Part shown: one piece after another, positions 1-8,207 of the stretch | Layout of the letters: every line of letters starts with the position of its first letter | How positions within the stretch are numbered: the stretch's first letter is position 1 | NCBI RefSeq assembly: GCF_014200455.1 | Contig: NZ_JACHBW010000005.1 | Span: 186,001-250,000, forward strand | From: Paraburkholderia bannensis | GTDB lineage: Bacteria; Pseudomonadota; Gammaproteobacteria; Burkholderiales; Burkholderiaceae | Length of the DNA stretch: 64,000 bases | Direction of reading: 5' to 3' | Made by a program: the position numbers and the translations under genes | The notes under the pieces: generated by a model | The model's database searches: none | What the model was told of the DNA's origin: nothing | The model's input: the letters and a program-made list of their open reading frames with translations, nothing else

Positions 1-1022
1 TGGCGCGCAAGCGTCCCGTGATCACGCGTTTTCGCAACACCGTGGGGCTGCCGGGTCGCATGTCGGTGCGCCTGCAGCCGAATCATCCCACCGACGACGT
101 AAAAGGCATTGCCGCTTCCATGCTCGACGGCCTCATGTACGGCTGCGGCGATGCGATGATCGGCATCAATCCCGCCACCGATAGCCTCGCGGCCATCGTC
201 AAGCTGCTCGCGATGATCGACGGCTTTCGCGAGCGCTATCGCGTGCCCACGCAATCATGCGTGCTCACGCACGTCACCAACACCATCGCGGCCATCGAAA
301 AGGGCGCCCCCGTCGATCTGGTGTTCCAGTCGATCGCGGGCACGGAAAAGGCCAACGCGAGCTTCGGCATTTCGCTCGCGCTGCTGGGCGAGGCGCGCGA
401 AGCGGCGCTGTCGCTCAAACGCGGCACCGTCGGCAATAACCTCATGTATTTCGAAACGGGGCAGGGCAGCGCGCTGTCCGCGAACGCGCATTACGGCGTC
501 GATCAGCAGACCTGCGAAGTGCGCGCCTACGCAGTCGCGCGCCATTTCGATCCGTTTCTCGTCAATACGGTGGTGGGTTTCATCGGCCCGGAATATCTCT
601 ACGATGGCAAGCAGATCATCCGTGCAGGGCTGGAAGACCATTTCTGCGGCAAGTTGTTAGGGGTGCCGATGGGTTGCGATATCTGCTACACCAATCACGC
701 CGAAGCCGATTCCGACGATATGGATACGTTGCTCACCCTGCTGGGCACGGCGGGCATCAACTTCATCATGGGGATTCCCGGCGCGGACGACGTGATGCTC
801 AACTACCAGAGCACGTCGTTCCATGACGCGCTCTATGTGCGCGAGGTGCTGGGCCTGCGCCGCGCGCCTGAATTCGAGGAATGGCTGGAAACCATGGAAA
901 TCGCCGATGCGAAGGGCGTGCTGCTGCCCACCTCGGCGCGCGTGCCGCTGCTCGCTGGCGCGAACGAGTGGATGGGGATCGAGGGCAGCGGCGTGGGCGC
1001 AGGCCAGGAGGCGAGCGCATGA
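1..1022 (+). CDS. eutB: Ethanolamine ammonia-lyase large subunit (5' end outside window)
   Basis: Large, catalytic subunit of adenosylcobalamin-dependent ethanolamine ammonia-lyase, which converts ethanolamine to acetaldehyde and ammonia in the cytosol. About 340 C-terminal residues are visible (the family is roughly 460). The reading frame is open from base 3 through the left edge, so the true start is upstream and the GTG at 18 is internal. EutB-like stretches include MSVRLQPNHPTDDVKGIAAS, GCGDAMIGINPATDS, FETGQGSALSANAHYGVDQQ and GVPMGCDICYTNHAEADSDD. The stop overlaps the eutC start (ATGA), so the two subunits are translationally coupled. I see no truncation other than the window edge. 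Confidence 0.96.
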   Translation, partial: ARKRPVITRFRNTVGLPGRMSVRLQPNHPTDDVKGIAASMLDGLMYGCGDAMIGINPATDSLAAIVKLLAMIDGFRERYRVPTQSCVLTHVTNTIAAIEKGAPVDLVFQSIAGTEKANASFGISLALLGEAREAALSLKRGTVGNNLMYFETGQGSALSANAHYGVDQQTCEVRAYAVARHFDPFLVNTVVGFIGPEYLYDGKQIIRAGLEDHFCGKLLGVPMGCDICYTNHAEADSDDMDTLLTLLGTAGINFIMGIPGADDVMLNYQSTSFHDALYVREVLGLRRAPEFEEWLETMEIADAKGVLLPTSARVPLLAGANEWMGIEGSGVGAGQEASA

Positions 1023-1840
1023 GCGATGCCGTCGAAAAGAATCCTTGGGCGGGGCTGAAGGCATTCACGCACGCGCGCATTGCGCTGGGCCGCGCGGGCA
1101 ATGGCCTGCCGACCGCGCCGCTGCTGGCGTTCAATCTCTCGCACGCGCAGGCGCGCGACGCGGTGCATCAGCCGCTCGATGCAGAAACGTTGCGCTCGCA
1201 ACTTGAAGGGCAAGGCTTCGCGACGCTAGGCGTGGCTAGCGCAGCGGCTGACCGGCAGCATTATTTGCGTCGGCCGGACCTCGGGCGCAGGCTAAGCGAC
1301 GAAAGCCGTGAGGCGCTTGCCCAGTTGCGCGCCAACGCCGAGGCCGACGCCGCCTATATCGCGCCGGATGTGGTGTTCGTGGTCGGCGACGGGCTTTCGG
1401 CTTTTGCGGCGGCGAAACAGGCCTTGCCGCTGCTGCAGGCAGTGCGCAGGCGTCTGGATGACGACGCCGCCACGAATTCCTGGCGCATCGGCCCCGTGGT
1501 GGTGGCGCGCCAGGCGCGCGTGGCGCTGGGCGATGAAATCGGCGAATTGCTGGGCGCGAAGCTCGTCGCCATGCTGATAGGCGAGCGTCCCGGATTGAGT
1601 TCGCCCGACAGTCTGGGCGTCTATCTCACATGGGCGCCGAAGGTGGGTTGCCACGACGCGCAGCGCAACTGCATTTCGAATGTGCGGCCCGAAGGCCTGC
1701 CCTACGAAGCGGCGGCGCACAAGCTGCATTACCTGCTCACGCAGGCGCGGCGGTTGCAGTTGACGGGCGTGGGCCTGAAAGACGATAGCGATGCGACCTT
1801 GCCGCAAGAGCCGGTTGTGGCGCGCGTTGAAACGGCGTAA
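1019..1840 (+). CDS. eutC: Ethanolamine ammonia-lyase small subunit
   Basis: Small subunit (273 aa) of ethanolamine ammonia-lyase, partner of EutB in binding adenosylcobalamin. The ATG at 1019 was chosen because it overlaps the eutB stop by four bases and the protein then begins MSDAVEKNPWAGLKAFTHAR, as EutC proteins do. An in-frame start further upstream would lie inside eutB. EutC-like segments are DVVFVVGDGLSAFAA, LVAMLIGERPGLSSPDSLGV and CHDAQRNCISNVRPEGL, followed by a C-terminal helix. The gene pair is not part of a visible microcompartment operon. This is the simple eutBC arrangement of non-enteric Proteobacteria, with an AraC regulator downstream. Confidence 0.96.
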   Translation: MSDAVEKNPWAGLKAFTHARIALGRAGNGLPTAPLLAFNLSHAQARDAVHQPLDAETLRSQLEGQGFATLGVASAAADRQHYLRRPDLGRRLSDESREALAQLRANAEADAAYIAPDVVFVVGDGLSAFAAAKQALPLLQAVRRRLDDDAATNSWRIGPVVVARQARVALGDEIGELLGAKLVAMLIGERPGLSSPDSLGVYLTWAPKVGCHDAQRNCISNVRPEGLPYEAAAHKLHYLLTQARRLQLTGVGLKDDSDATLPQEPVVARVETA

Positions 1841-1859
1841 GTGAGCGCGCGGCATTGCG

Positions 1860-1880
1860 CACGCACATTTTTGGTGCGTG
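1860..1880. repeat. Inverted repeat after eutC (possible terminator hairpin)
   Basis: CACGCAC (1860-1866) and GTGCGTG (1874-1880) form a 7-bp stem around the loop ATTTTTG, 20 bases after the eutC stop. No T-run follows, so it is at best a weak terminator. The rest of 1841-2090 is a 250-base leader in front of the AraC gene with no other feature I can support. Confidence 0.4.
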
Positions 1881-2090
1881 AGTCACGGCGCATTGCGCAA
1901 CGATGCGCCGATTTTGAACATCGATAAACCGCGCCAGGCTTGCCGCGGTGTTCCGCGAAGGCGCATCTTCGACCCATCCGTGTCACAAGCAGGACGCACC
2001 TATCCCGCGGCATTGGCCCGCCCATCCCTGGCGCGAATTTTGCATCGAAGCCTGATCGTTTCGATCAATCTCATGCGCAAGGAGTCACCT

Positions 2091-3119
2091 ATGAATCAAG
2101 CGGGCACGCGCATCGAACAGACCGCGGAAGACACCCGCCTCAACGCCCAGGGCGCACAGGTGCCGGCCGGGCGCGCGATCGTGAGCGTCGCTCATGACGC
2201 CGACGAGCAGGCGCGCAATCTGGTCGGCTGGCGGCAGACCTACGACCAGCTCGCGGCGGGCCGCTTCGTCGGCACGCTCACGGAGATTCCGCTCGATACC
2301 ATGAAGATTTTCTGCGAGACCACCAGCCACACGCTGCGTCAGGCGTGCGAGGTGCGTGGCGACGCGTACTGGTTCGGCATTCCGGCGGCGCCGGACGCGC
2401 AGGCGCGTATCGATTCGCAACCCTTCGGCGAGCATGCGATTGCCGTGCGGCCCGGCAATGTCGAATTCGAACTGCTCACGCCCGCGCAGTTTTCGATCTA
2501 CGGCGTGGTCGTGCGCGGCGACGTGCTGCGCCGCTATGCTGAAACCGTCGAACGCGTGCCGCTGGACGCGCGCCTGCCTGCCGCGCCGACGGTGCGCGCG
2601 GGCGCGGCGCGCCTTGCGCAGCTTTGTGGATTGCTCGCGCAACGCCTGGGCAACACGGACGATGGCGAAGAAAGCGACGGCGTGCTTTCCGATATCGAAC
2701 GCGACGACGTTCAGGCAGAACTGCTGGCGGCGCTCTTCGATGCCTGCACGGCGCACAACGACGAGCCAGGCGACACGCCAGCCGACGCGCCGTCGCGCCG
2801 CCGCTGGATCGTCGCGCAGGCGCGCGATTACGTGCTTGCGCATCGCTCGCGTCCGGTCGGTGTGCCCGAACTCTGCGAGCAACTGCACGTGAGCCGTCGC
2901 ACCTTGCAATACTGCTTCCAGGATGTGCTGGGCATGGCCCCGGCCACCTATCTGCGCGCGCTGCGCCTGAATGGCGCGCGCCGCGATCTGTGCGGGCGCG
3001 CCGCTGGCTCCGTGCAGGACGTGGCGGCGGCCTGGGGCTTCTGGCATCTGAGCCAGTTCGCGACGGATTATCGGCGCATGTTCGGCATGCGGCCTTCGGA
3101 AGCGCTGCGCGCGGCGTAA
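2091..3119 (+). CDS. eutR: AraC-family transcriptional regulator, EutR-like
   Basis: A 342-aa activator with an N-terminal sensing region (about 1-235) and a C-terminal double helix-turn-helix AraC domain (about 235-342). The DNA-binding part reads VPELCEQLHVSRRTLQYCFQ, then MAPATYLRALRLNGARRDLC and a second HTH around DVAAAWGFWHLSQFATDYRR. ATG 2091 was preferred over the in-frame ATG 2073 because AAGGAG (2079-2084) sits 6 bases before 2091 and lies downstream of 2073. Position behind eutBC and overall size match EutR, which activates eut genes in response to ethanolamine and B12. The symbol rests on context plus family resemblance; another AraC activator of eutBC is possible. Confidence 0.75.
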   Translation: MNQAGTRIEQTAEDTRLNAQGAQVPAGRAIVSVAHDADEQARNLVGWRQTYDQLAAGRFVGTLTEIPLDTMKIFCETTSHTLRQACEVRGDAYWFGIPAAPDAQARIDSQPFGEHAIAVRPGNVEFELLTPAQFSIYGVVVRGDVLRRYAETVERVPLDARLPAAPTVRAGAARLAQLCGLLAQRLGNTDDGEESDGVLSDIERDDVQAELLAALFDACTAHNDEPGDTPADAPSRRRWIVAQARDYVLAHRSRPVGVPELCEQLHVSRRTLQYCFQDVLGMAPATYLRALRLNGARRDLCGRAAGSVQDVAAAWGFWHLSQFATDYRRMFGMRPSEALRAA

Positions 3120-3141
3120 TTCCACGCGTCGCGCCGGAGAA

Positions 3142-3990
3142 TCATCCGGACACCTGATGATTGGCGGGGCGGGCGATGAACTTGCCCGGGCTTGTGCCCG
3201 TGAGACGCCGGAACATCGCAATGAACGCCGATGAAGTGGCATAGCCCAGATCGAGCGCCACCGACTCCACGCTGCGCCCCGCCTGCAGCAGCGGCAGCGC
3301 GCTCACCAGCCGCAGACGCGCGCGCCATTCGGTCAGCGACATACCCAGCTCGCGCTGAGCGTGGCGCATCAGCGTGCGCTCGCTCATGTGAAACGCGGCG
3401 GCCAGTTCGGCGAGCGGGCGGTTATCGGCGGGATTGTCGTGGAAGACCTTGAGCACCGCGTCCAGCTCCGGATCGTTGCCTTGGGGCAAATAACTGCCCG
3501 TGGTCGCGCAGGTGCCGAGCTGATCGACGAGCACGCGCAGCAGGCGCGCGCGCGTGGGCGATTCGAGGCCGTCCTCGCCTTCGGGCGGCAGCGAGCGCAG
3601 ATGTTCGAGCATCGCGCGCACGAGCGGCGACACCATCACCGCGCAGGTCTGGGCGGGCAGCGCGGCGCATAGTTCGCGCTTGATATAGACCGAGCAATGC
3701 ACCGTTTCCGCGTGATTGAAGCCCACGTGTTCGGTGCCGGGCGCGATCCACAAGGCCATATGCGGCGGCGCGAGAAAGTAGTCGTCGCGCGTGGTGAGTT
3801 CGGTGATGCCGCTGAACGAATAGACGAACTCGCCCCACGGGTGGCACATCGAAGGATAGGTCGCGTGCGAAGGCATGTGCTCGGTGCGGAAGTACACAGG
3901 CACCGGCAGCGTATCGATAAAAGGCGGCTGGCGCAGGTGTGGCGCGTGGCGCGGCGCACTGGATTTTGCGTTTTTGCGTGGCTTGGGCAT
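3142..3990 (-). CDS. AraC-family regulator with N-terminal cupin-type sensor
   Basis: A 282-aa AraC/XylS regulator. Residues about 35-125 form a cupin-like sensor (MPSHATYPSMCHPWGEFVYS, then WIAPGTEHVGFNHAETVHCS). Residues about 190-282 carry the double HTH (PLAELAAAFHMSERTLMRHA and SVESVALDLGYATSSAFIAM, then FRRLTGTSPGKF). It lies 9 bases downstream of the LysR gene on the same strand, so the two are probably cotranscribed. It converges on the EutR-like gene with a 22-base gap. The effector is unknown; such cupin-AraC proteins often repress or activate a neighbouring exporter, here the MFS gene at 5052. Confidence 0.85.
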   Translation of the reverse strand: MPKPRKNAKSSAPRHAPHLRQPPFIDTLPVPVYFRTEHMPSHATYPSMCHPWGEFVYSFSGITELTTRDDYFLAPPHMALWIAPGTEHVGFNHAETVHCSVYIKRELCAALPAQTCAVMVSPLVRAMLEHLRSLPPEGEDGLESPTRARLLRVLVDQLGTCATTGSYLPQGNDPELDAVLKVFHDNPADNRPLAELAAAFHMSERTLMRHAQRELGMSLTEWRARLRLVSALPLLQAGRSVESVALDLGYATSSAFIAMFRRLTGTSPGKFIARPANHQVSG

Positions 3991-3999
3991 GGCTTGGCG

Positions 4000-4953
4000 T
4001 CAGGTGGATTGCGTTCGATCTGCGCTTCGACTTGAGCCACCACTTGAGCCACCACTTGAGCCAAGATTGACGCTGTCATGAGCGAACTCGACAAAGCGCA
4101 GCGCGCAACGCGAGGCATCGTCCGCGCGCCACAGCAGCGTCTGTTCGAGTGGCGCCTCGTTCGCAAGCGGCACGTAACGCACGCCGGGCATCTGCAACGC
4201 CGCCACGGAAGCGGGCACGATCGCGACGCCGCGCTCGGCGGCGACCAGCGCCACGAGCGTCGCGACCTGCGTGGCGGTTGGCCCCAGCCGTGGCGTGAAG
4301 CCGGTTTTCGTGCAAAGGCGATAGAGCGCCGCATTGAGCGCGGCGCCTTGCCCCGGCGGATAGCTGATAAAGGCCTCGTGCGCGAGCGCCGCAAAGTCGA
4401 TCGCATCGTGCGCGGCATGGTCGCTGCCAGACGGCACGGCGGCCACCAGCGCTTCGCGCGCCAGCACGCGCTGCGCGATCTCCGGCGGCACGGCTTGCGG
4501 CGCGGCCCAGCCGAAGGCAATGTCGAGCACGCCTGCCGCGATCTGCCGATGATGATCGACGCTCGCCACTTCGCGAAAACTCAATTCCACCTCGGGCGCC
4601 GCGCGGCCGAATTCACGCACGATCTCGCTGAACGCGCGCGACATCGGAATGGAACTCGTATAGCCGATCGCCAGACGTCCCGATGCGCCGCTCGCAAGCC
4701 GCTGCGCCGAAGTCTGCGCGCTGGCGGCGGCATCCAGCACCCGCCGCGCGTGATCGAGAAACTGCGCGCCTTCCGGCGTCAGCGTGACATTGCGCGTCGA
4801 GCGTTCGAACAGGCGGAGGCCCAGTTCCGTTTCGAGCGCGGAAATCTGGCGCGTAAGCGGCGGCTGGGCCATATGCAGACGATCGGCGGCGCGGCCGAAG
4901 TGCAGTTCGTCGGCGACGGTCACGAAGTAGCGCAGGCGGCGCAGATCGAGCAT
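4000..4953 (-). CDS. LysR-family transcriptional regulator
   Basis: A 317-aa LysR regulator. The N-terminal winged HTH begins MLDLRRLRYFVTVADELHFG and continues AADRLHMAQPPLTRQISALE; the remainder is the periplasmic-binding-like effector domain. The start at 4953 was chosen because LysR proteins begin at this motif. The longer upstream reading (to 5049) would run into the divergent MFS gene. It is transcribed divergently from the MFS exporter with a 98-bp gap, the classic arrangement for a LysR gene controlling its neighbour. The extreme C-terminus is a short low-complexity SSGG repeat coded by a 12-bp tandem repeat (4031-4063), outside the folded domain. Confidence 0.9.
   Translation of the reverse strand: MLDLRRLRYFVTVADELHFGRAADRLHMAQPPLTRQISALETELGLRLFERSTRNVTLTPEGAQFLDHARRVLDAAASAQTSAQRLASGASGRLAIGYTSSIPMSRAFSEIVREFGRAAPEVELSFREVASVDHHRQIAAGVLDIAFGWAAPQAVPPEIAQRVLAREALVAAVPSGSDHAAHDAIDFAALAHEAFISYPPGQGAALNAALYRLCTKTGFTPRLGPTATQVATLVALVAAERGVAIVPASVAALQMPGVRYVPLANEAPLEQTLLWRADDASRCALRFVEFAHDSVNLGSSGGSSGGSSRSADRTQST
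4031..4063. repeat. 12-bp tandem repeat at the 3' end of the LysR gene
   Basis: CTTGAGCCACCA is repeated exactly twice (4031-4042, 4043-4054), followed by nine more bases of the unit. On the coding (minus) strand it yields SSGG repeats in the last residues of the LysR protein. The unit is a multiple of three, so copy-number change would alter tail length without a frameshift. Confidence 0.85.
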
Positions 4954-5051
4954 GCGAAGCGTTCCGGTATCAATCACGACAAAAACGGTATTGGCCTGCG
5001 ACGCGCGGGCCCGGCAGACTGAATGGACGCCTATCGTCACGGAAACCATTC

Positions 5052-6251
5052 ATGTCAGGCAAGCCCTTGCGCGCGGCATTCTTTCTTTGCGGCTGCGCGG
5101 CCTTCCTCAATCTCTACGCCACGCAGGGCATTTTGCGCGAGCTTGCACAGGCGTTTGGCGTGAGCGCCGAACGCGCCGGGCAGGGCGTGAGCGCAACCAC
5201 GCTGGCGGTTGCCATTATCGCGCCATTCGTCGGCGCAATCGCGGCGCCTTTCGCTCGACGCACGGTGATCGCGGGGGCGGCGATGGCGTCCGCGCTGCCC
5301 GCGTGGTGGGCGGCCCATGCGGGCGGGTTCGCGACGTTTCTCGCCGCGCGCTTCGCCGTCGGAATGCTGATGCCGTTTATCTTCGCGATTGCGGTGTCAT
5401 TTATCGGCGAGCTGTTTTCGCGCGAAGAGACGGCGCAAGTGAGCGCGCTGTTCGTCGCCGGCACCACGCTTGGCGGTTTCGCCGGGCGCTTCGTGACGAA
5501 TGCGTGCGTGTCCGCGCTCGGCTGGCGGCATGCGCTGGATGTCGTGGCGATGTTGAGCCTGGTGTCAGGCGTGGCGATCTATGCATGGCTTCCCGATGTC
5601 AGGCGTGCAGGGCGCGAATCGCGTATCGGAGAACCGCCCGCGCCATCGCGTCTGCAATTGTTCACGCGGCCGCCGCTACTGGCGTCGTTCGGCTTTGGCG
5701 CGTGCGTGCTTGCTTCGCAGGTGGCCACCTTCACGTTTGCCGGACTGCGGCTCGCGCAGCCGCCTTATGGCTTTGGCGCCGCGCAGATCGGCGCGATTTA
5801 CGCCGTGTTCCTGCTCGCAACGGTAGTGACGCCGCTTGCGGGACGCATCGCGCGTCATCGCTCGCCGCGCGATCTGGCGGTGTGGGCGGCCTGGCTTGCG
5901 CTGGCAGGCGCGCTGCTCACGCTCGCGCACGGTCTCGTGCCGATCCTGCTCGGCCTCGCGCTGGGATCGACCGCCGTTTTCGTCGAACAGGCGGCCGCCA
6001 ATACGTTCATTTCGCAGAGCGCCGGCGCGGCGCGGCCCACCGCCATCGGCCTGTATCTGTCGTTCTATTACCTGGGCGGCAGCCTGGGCTCGGTGCTGCC
6101 CGTGGCCGCCTGGCGGCTGTGGGGCTGGAGCGGCTGCGTGGCCTTCGTGATCGGCGCGCAGGCGCTGGCGGGGCTGCTGGCGTGGCGGTTCTGGCGCCCA
6201 CGCGCGCTGCATGGCGTGCCGGGTATCGAGGCGCGGGTGCCGCTGCGTTGA
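5052..6251 (+). CDS. MFS transporter, YnfM-like exporter
   Basis: A 399-aa major facilitator superfamily inner-membrane protein with about 12 hydrophobic segments. It starts MSGKPLRAAFFLCGCAAFLN and carries the YnfM-like region YATQGILRELAQAFGVSAER. A central hydrophilic loop (about residues 180-205, LPDVRRAGRESRIGEPP) separates the two six-helix halves. Likely a proton-driven exporter of a small molecule or drug; the substrate cannot be read from the sequence. It is divergent from the LysR gene and convergent with the TetR gene (19-base gap holding a perfect palindrome). LysR control is the simplest reading. Confidence 0.88.
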   Translation: MSGKPLRAAFFLCGCAAFLNLYATQGILRELAQAFGVSAERAGQGVSATTLAVAIIAPFVGAIAAPFARRTVIAGAAMASALPAWWAAHAGGFATFLAARFAVGMLMPFIFAIAVSFIGELFSREETAQVSALFVAGTTLGGFAGRFVTNACVSALGWRHALDVVAMLSLVSGVAIYAWLPDVRRAGRESRIGEPPAPSRLQLFTRPPLLASFGFGACVLASQVATFTFAGLRLAQPPYGFGAAQIGAIYAVFLLATVVTPLAGRIARHRSPRDLAVWAAWLALAGALLTLAHGLVPILLGLALGSTAVFVEQAAANTFISQSAGAARPTAIGLYLSFYYLGGSLGSVLPVAAWRLWGWSGCVAFVIGAQALAGLLAWRFWRPRALHGVPGIEARVPLR

Positions 6252-6254
6252 CCT

Positions 6255-6270
6255 GCCGGCGCGCGCCGGC
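6255..6270. terminator. 16-bp perfect palindrome between convergent genes
   Basis: GCCGGCGCGCGCCGGC fills almost the whole 19-base gap between the MFS stop (6251) and the TetR stop (6271). It is fully self-complementary and would fold in transcripts from either side. There is no T-tract, so bidirectional termination is inferred from position and symmetry only. Confidence 0.5.
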
Positions 6271-6885
6271 TCAGGCGTAGCGGGCGAGAAACATATCCGC
6301 CGCGGATTCGGCGATGCGCGCCTGTGCGGCTTCGTCCAGCGGCGCCTGGCCCATCGTCACCTGCGGCCAGAATGCGAAACCCTTCACCATGCCCTGCAAC
6401 TCCTGCGCCGCGAACAGCGGATCGTCGATGCGCAGACGTCCGTCGGCGGCGGCGGCGCGAATCCACACCGTCACGTCTTCCTCGCGCTCGCCCAGGCGCG
6501 CGACCATGTCGCGAGCGCGCTCGGGCGAGTGGATGCCTGCCGCGATCGCCACGCGCGCGAGCGCCAGAAACGACTCATCGGCCATCAGGCGCAATTTGCG
6601 CGCGAGCAGCGCAAGCAGTTGCGGGCGCAACGGTTCCGCAGCGCGGTAGGCGGGCGGCGCACCGGTCTGACTCGCATCCCAGAGGCGCATGAGGATCGCC
6701 GCGAACAGCGCCTCCTTGCCCGGAAAGTGGTTGTAGACCGTGCGCTTGGAGACGCTCGCGCGCGCGGCGATGCGGTCCATGCTGGTGGCGTCGTAACCGG
6801 CGGCGAGAAATTCCTCGATGGCCGCTTCCAGAATGGCGGCGCGTTTGCGGTCGGTCAGGCGTTGCGGGGTGGCGGTCGAATCCAT
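6271..6885 (-). CDS. TetR/AcrR-family transcriptional regulator
   Basis: A 204-aa TetR regulator. The N-terminal HTH spans about residues 12-60 (RKRAAILEAAIEEFLAAGYD, then TSMDRIAARASVSKRTVYNH and FPGKEALFAAI). The C-terminal part is the variable ligand-binding domain with an AefR/TetR_C-like helix set ending GFAFWPQVTMGQAPLDEAAQ. It is convergent with the MFS gene. Upstream (6886-7285) is a long gap leading to a Fur-box promoter on the other strand. Target and ligand are unknown. Confidence 0.9.
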   Translation of the reverse strand: MDSTATPQRLTDRKRAAILEAAIEEFLAAGYDATSMDRIAARASVSKRTVYNHFPGKEALFAAILMRLWDASQTGAPPAYRAAEPLRPQLLALLARKLRLMADESFLALARVAIAAGIHSPERARDMVARLGEREEDVTVWIRAAAADGRLRIDDPLFAAQELQGMVKGFAFWPQVTMGQAPLDEAAQARIAESAADMFLARYA

Positions 6886-7285
6886 GACGCGATTTTACTG
6901 GTTCGCCTCGCTGCCGAGCGATCCCGGCGCGGCGTTTCTCGCGCCGAAACCGGGCATTTCCGGCCAATTCATGCCAATTCCAGCGGATTGCGCACTTCAT
7001 ACCCATGTTGCATATAAGGGCTTGCCGTCGCCGGAGTCGCACAAAACAAACATACGCGGCTGTTTCTATCCGCACCTCAAGATAGCAACTAACTGCCTGA
7101 TAAGACGGCGCTTTTCAGCCGCGTCCGCGGGGTTTCGGAGCAGGCTTTCAGCGAGTATTCATTACCCTGAGCCTGACCGTCTATTAAAAAGTAAATGCGA
7201 ATTGTTTGCATTCAAGCTAAGGTCGAGCCCGCTTTCGGTTCGTAAGAAGCCGAAGCGCCTGGATTCTGACTACGGGGTAGATTCG
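6886..7285. other. Intergenic, relatively AT-rich, carries a Fur-box promoter region
   Basis: Four hundred bases between the TetR gene and the haem-uptake scar gene. About 7060-7285 is noticeably less GC-rich than the surroundings and contains the palindromic Fur-type box at 7194. An open frame runs through part of it in phase with the downstream gene but has no plausible coding character. Nothing else recognised. Confidence 0.6.
7194..7212. promoter_or_regulatory. Fur box
   Basis: AATGCGAATTGTTTGCATT is a 19-bp dyad (AATGC-N9-GCATT) with the A/T-rich core and GAATTGTT block of betaproteobacterial Fur boxes. It shares AGTAAATG-GAATTGTT with the box in front of the FecI-like gene (14224). It lies about 75 bases before ATG 7286 and would repress an iron-acquisition gene when iron is replete. 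Confidence 0.75.
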
Positions 7286-8041
7286 ATGCATCTCAAGCAA
7301 AGCCTGGTGCGGCGCGTGTTACCGGCGCTGATCGCCGAAGCCTGCGCGCTTTACGCCAGCAACGCACTGGCCGCCCAGGCGGCCCAGCCCGCCGCCACCG
7401 CAACGCTCGCGCAGAGCGCGGCGACCGGCGACGCCTCAAGCTCCACGGACACTCAAGGCGCGAGCGCCGCCAGGCCAATCCGCGCCGACGTCCTGCGCCG
7501 CGAGCAGGCTCTCGCGGTGCCCGTGAGCGATGTGGTGCGACTAGGCCGTTACGCGCATCTGGATGGCGCGGCCATGCCGTTTCCTGTCGACGTGCTGGTG
7601 CAGGACATGCTGGCGTTGGCGGGCGTCGCGCCGCTGGCGGATCGCGACATCACCACGCTTTCGGGCGGCGAATTCGCACGCGTGCAGTTCGCACGTGCGC
7701 TTGCGCAGTTATGGACGCTCGACGCCCATCAGATGCCGCCGCGCTATCTGTTGATGGACGAGCCCACGGCGGCGCTCGACCTCGTTCAGCAGCACCGGCT
7801 GTTCGCCACGGCGCGCAGGCTCACGCGCGCGTGGAATATCGGCGCGCTCGCTATCGCGCACGACTGCAATCTCGCCGCACGCCATGCGGACCGCCTCGTG
7901 CTGATCGCGAACGGCCGCTCCATCGCCGATGGAGCGCCGCGCGAAGTCATGCGCACCGATCTGCTTGAGCGTTGCTATGGCGCGCCAATGCAGATCGCCA
8001 GCCACGATCAGGACGCCGTGGCAAGTATTTTTCCTGCCTGA
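7286..8041 (+). pseudogene. In-frame fusion remnant: TonB-receptor-like signal peptide joined to HmuV (haemin ABC ATPase) C-terminus
   Basis: A 251-aa open frame made of two unrelated parts. Residues 1 to about 63 look like the signal peptide and N-terminus of an outer-membrane receptor (MHLKQSLVRRVLPALIAEAC ... NALAAQAAQPAAT). From about residue 65 it matches the C-terminal two thirds of the haemin importer ATPase HmuV/BhuV. It keeps the signature TTLSGGEFARVQFARALAQL, Walker B YLLMDEPTAALDL and the H-loop LAIAHDCNLAARHADR. The Walker A half is missing, so ATP hydrolysis is not expected. In Burkholderia the haem operon order is receptor, S, T, U, V (bhuRSTUV), so one internal deletion of the operon explains the fusion and the retained Fur box. 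The product is probably non-functional. Confidence 0.7.
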
Positions 8042-8207
8042 TTTTTTGGGGGAAACGTTTGCGCGCCCGGGGACCGAGCGCGCTCCATACGATCTCCATC
8101 ATTCCTCGATAGTTGCTGCATGGCGCTTGCCCAGAATACGCTTGGGCCGACCGCATGCTGCGCGTCGGGACGAGTAGTGCAGGACCGGCTTTACCTTCGC
8201 TATAGCA

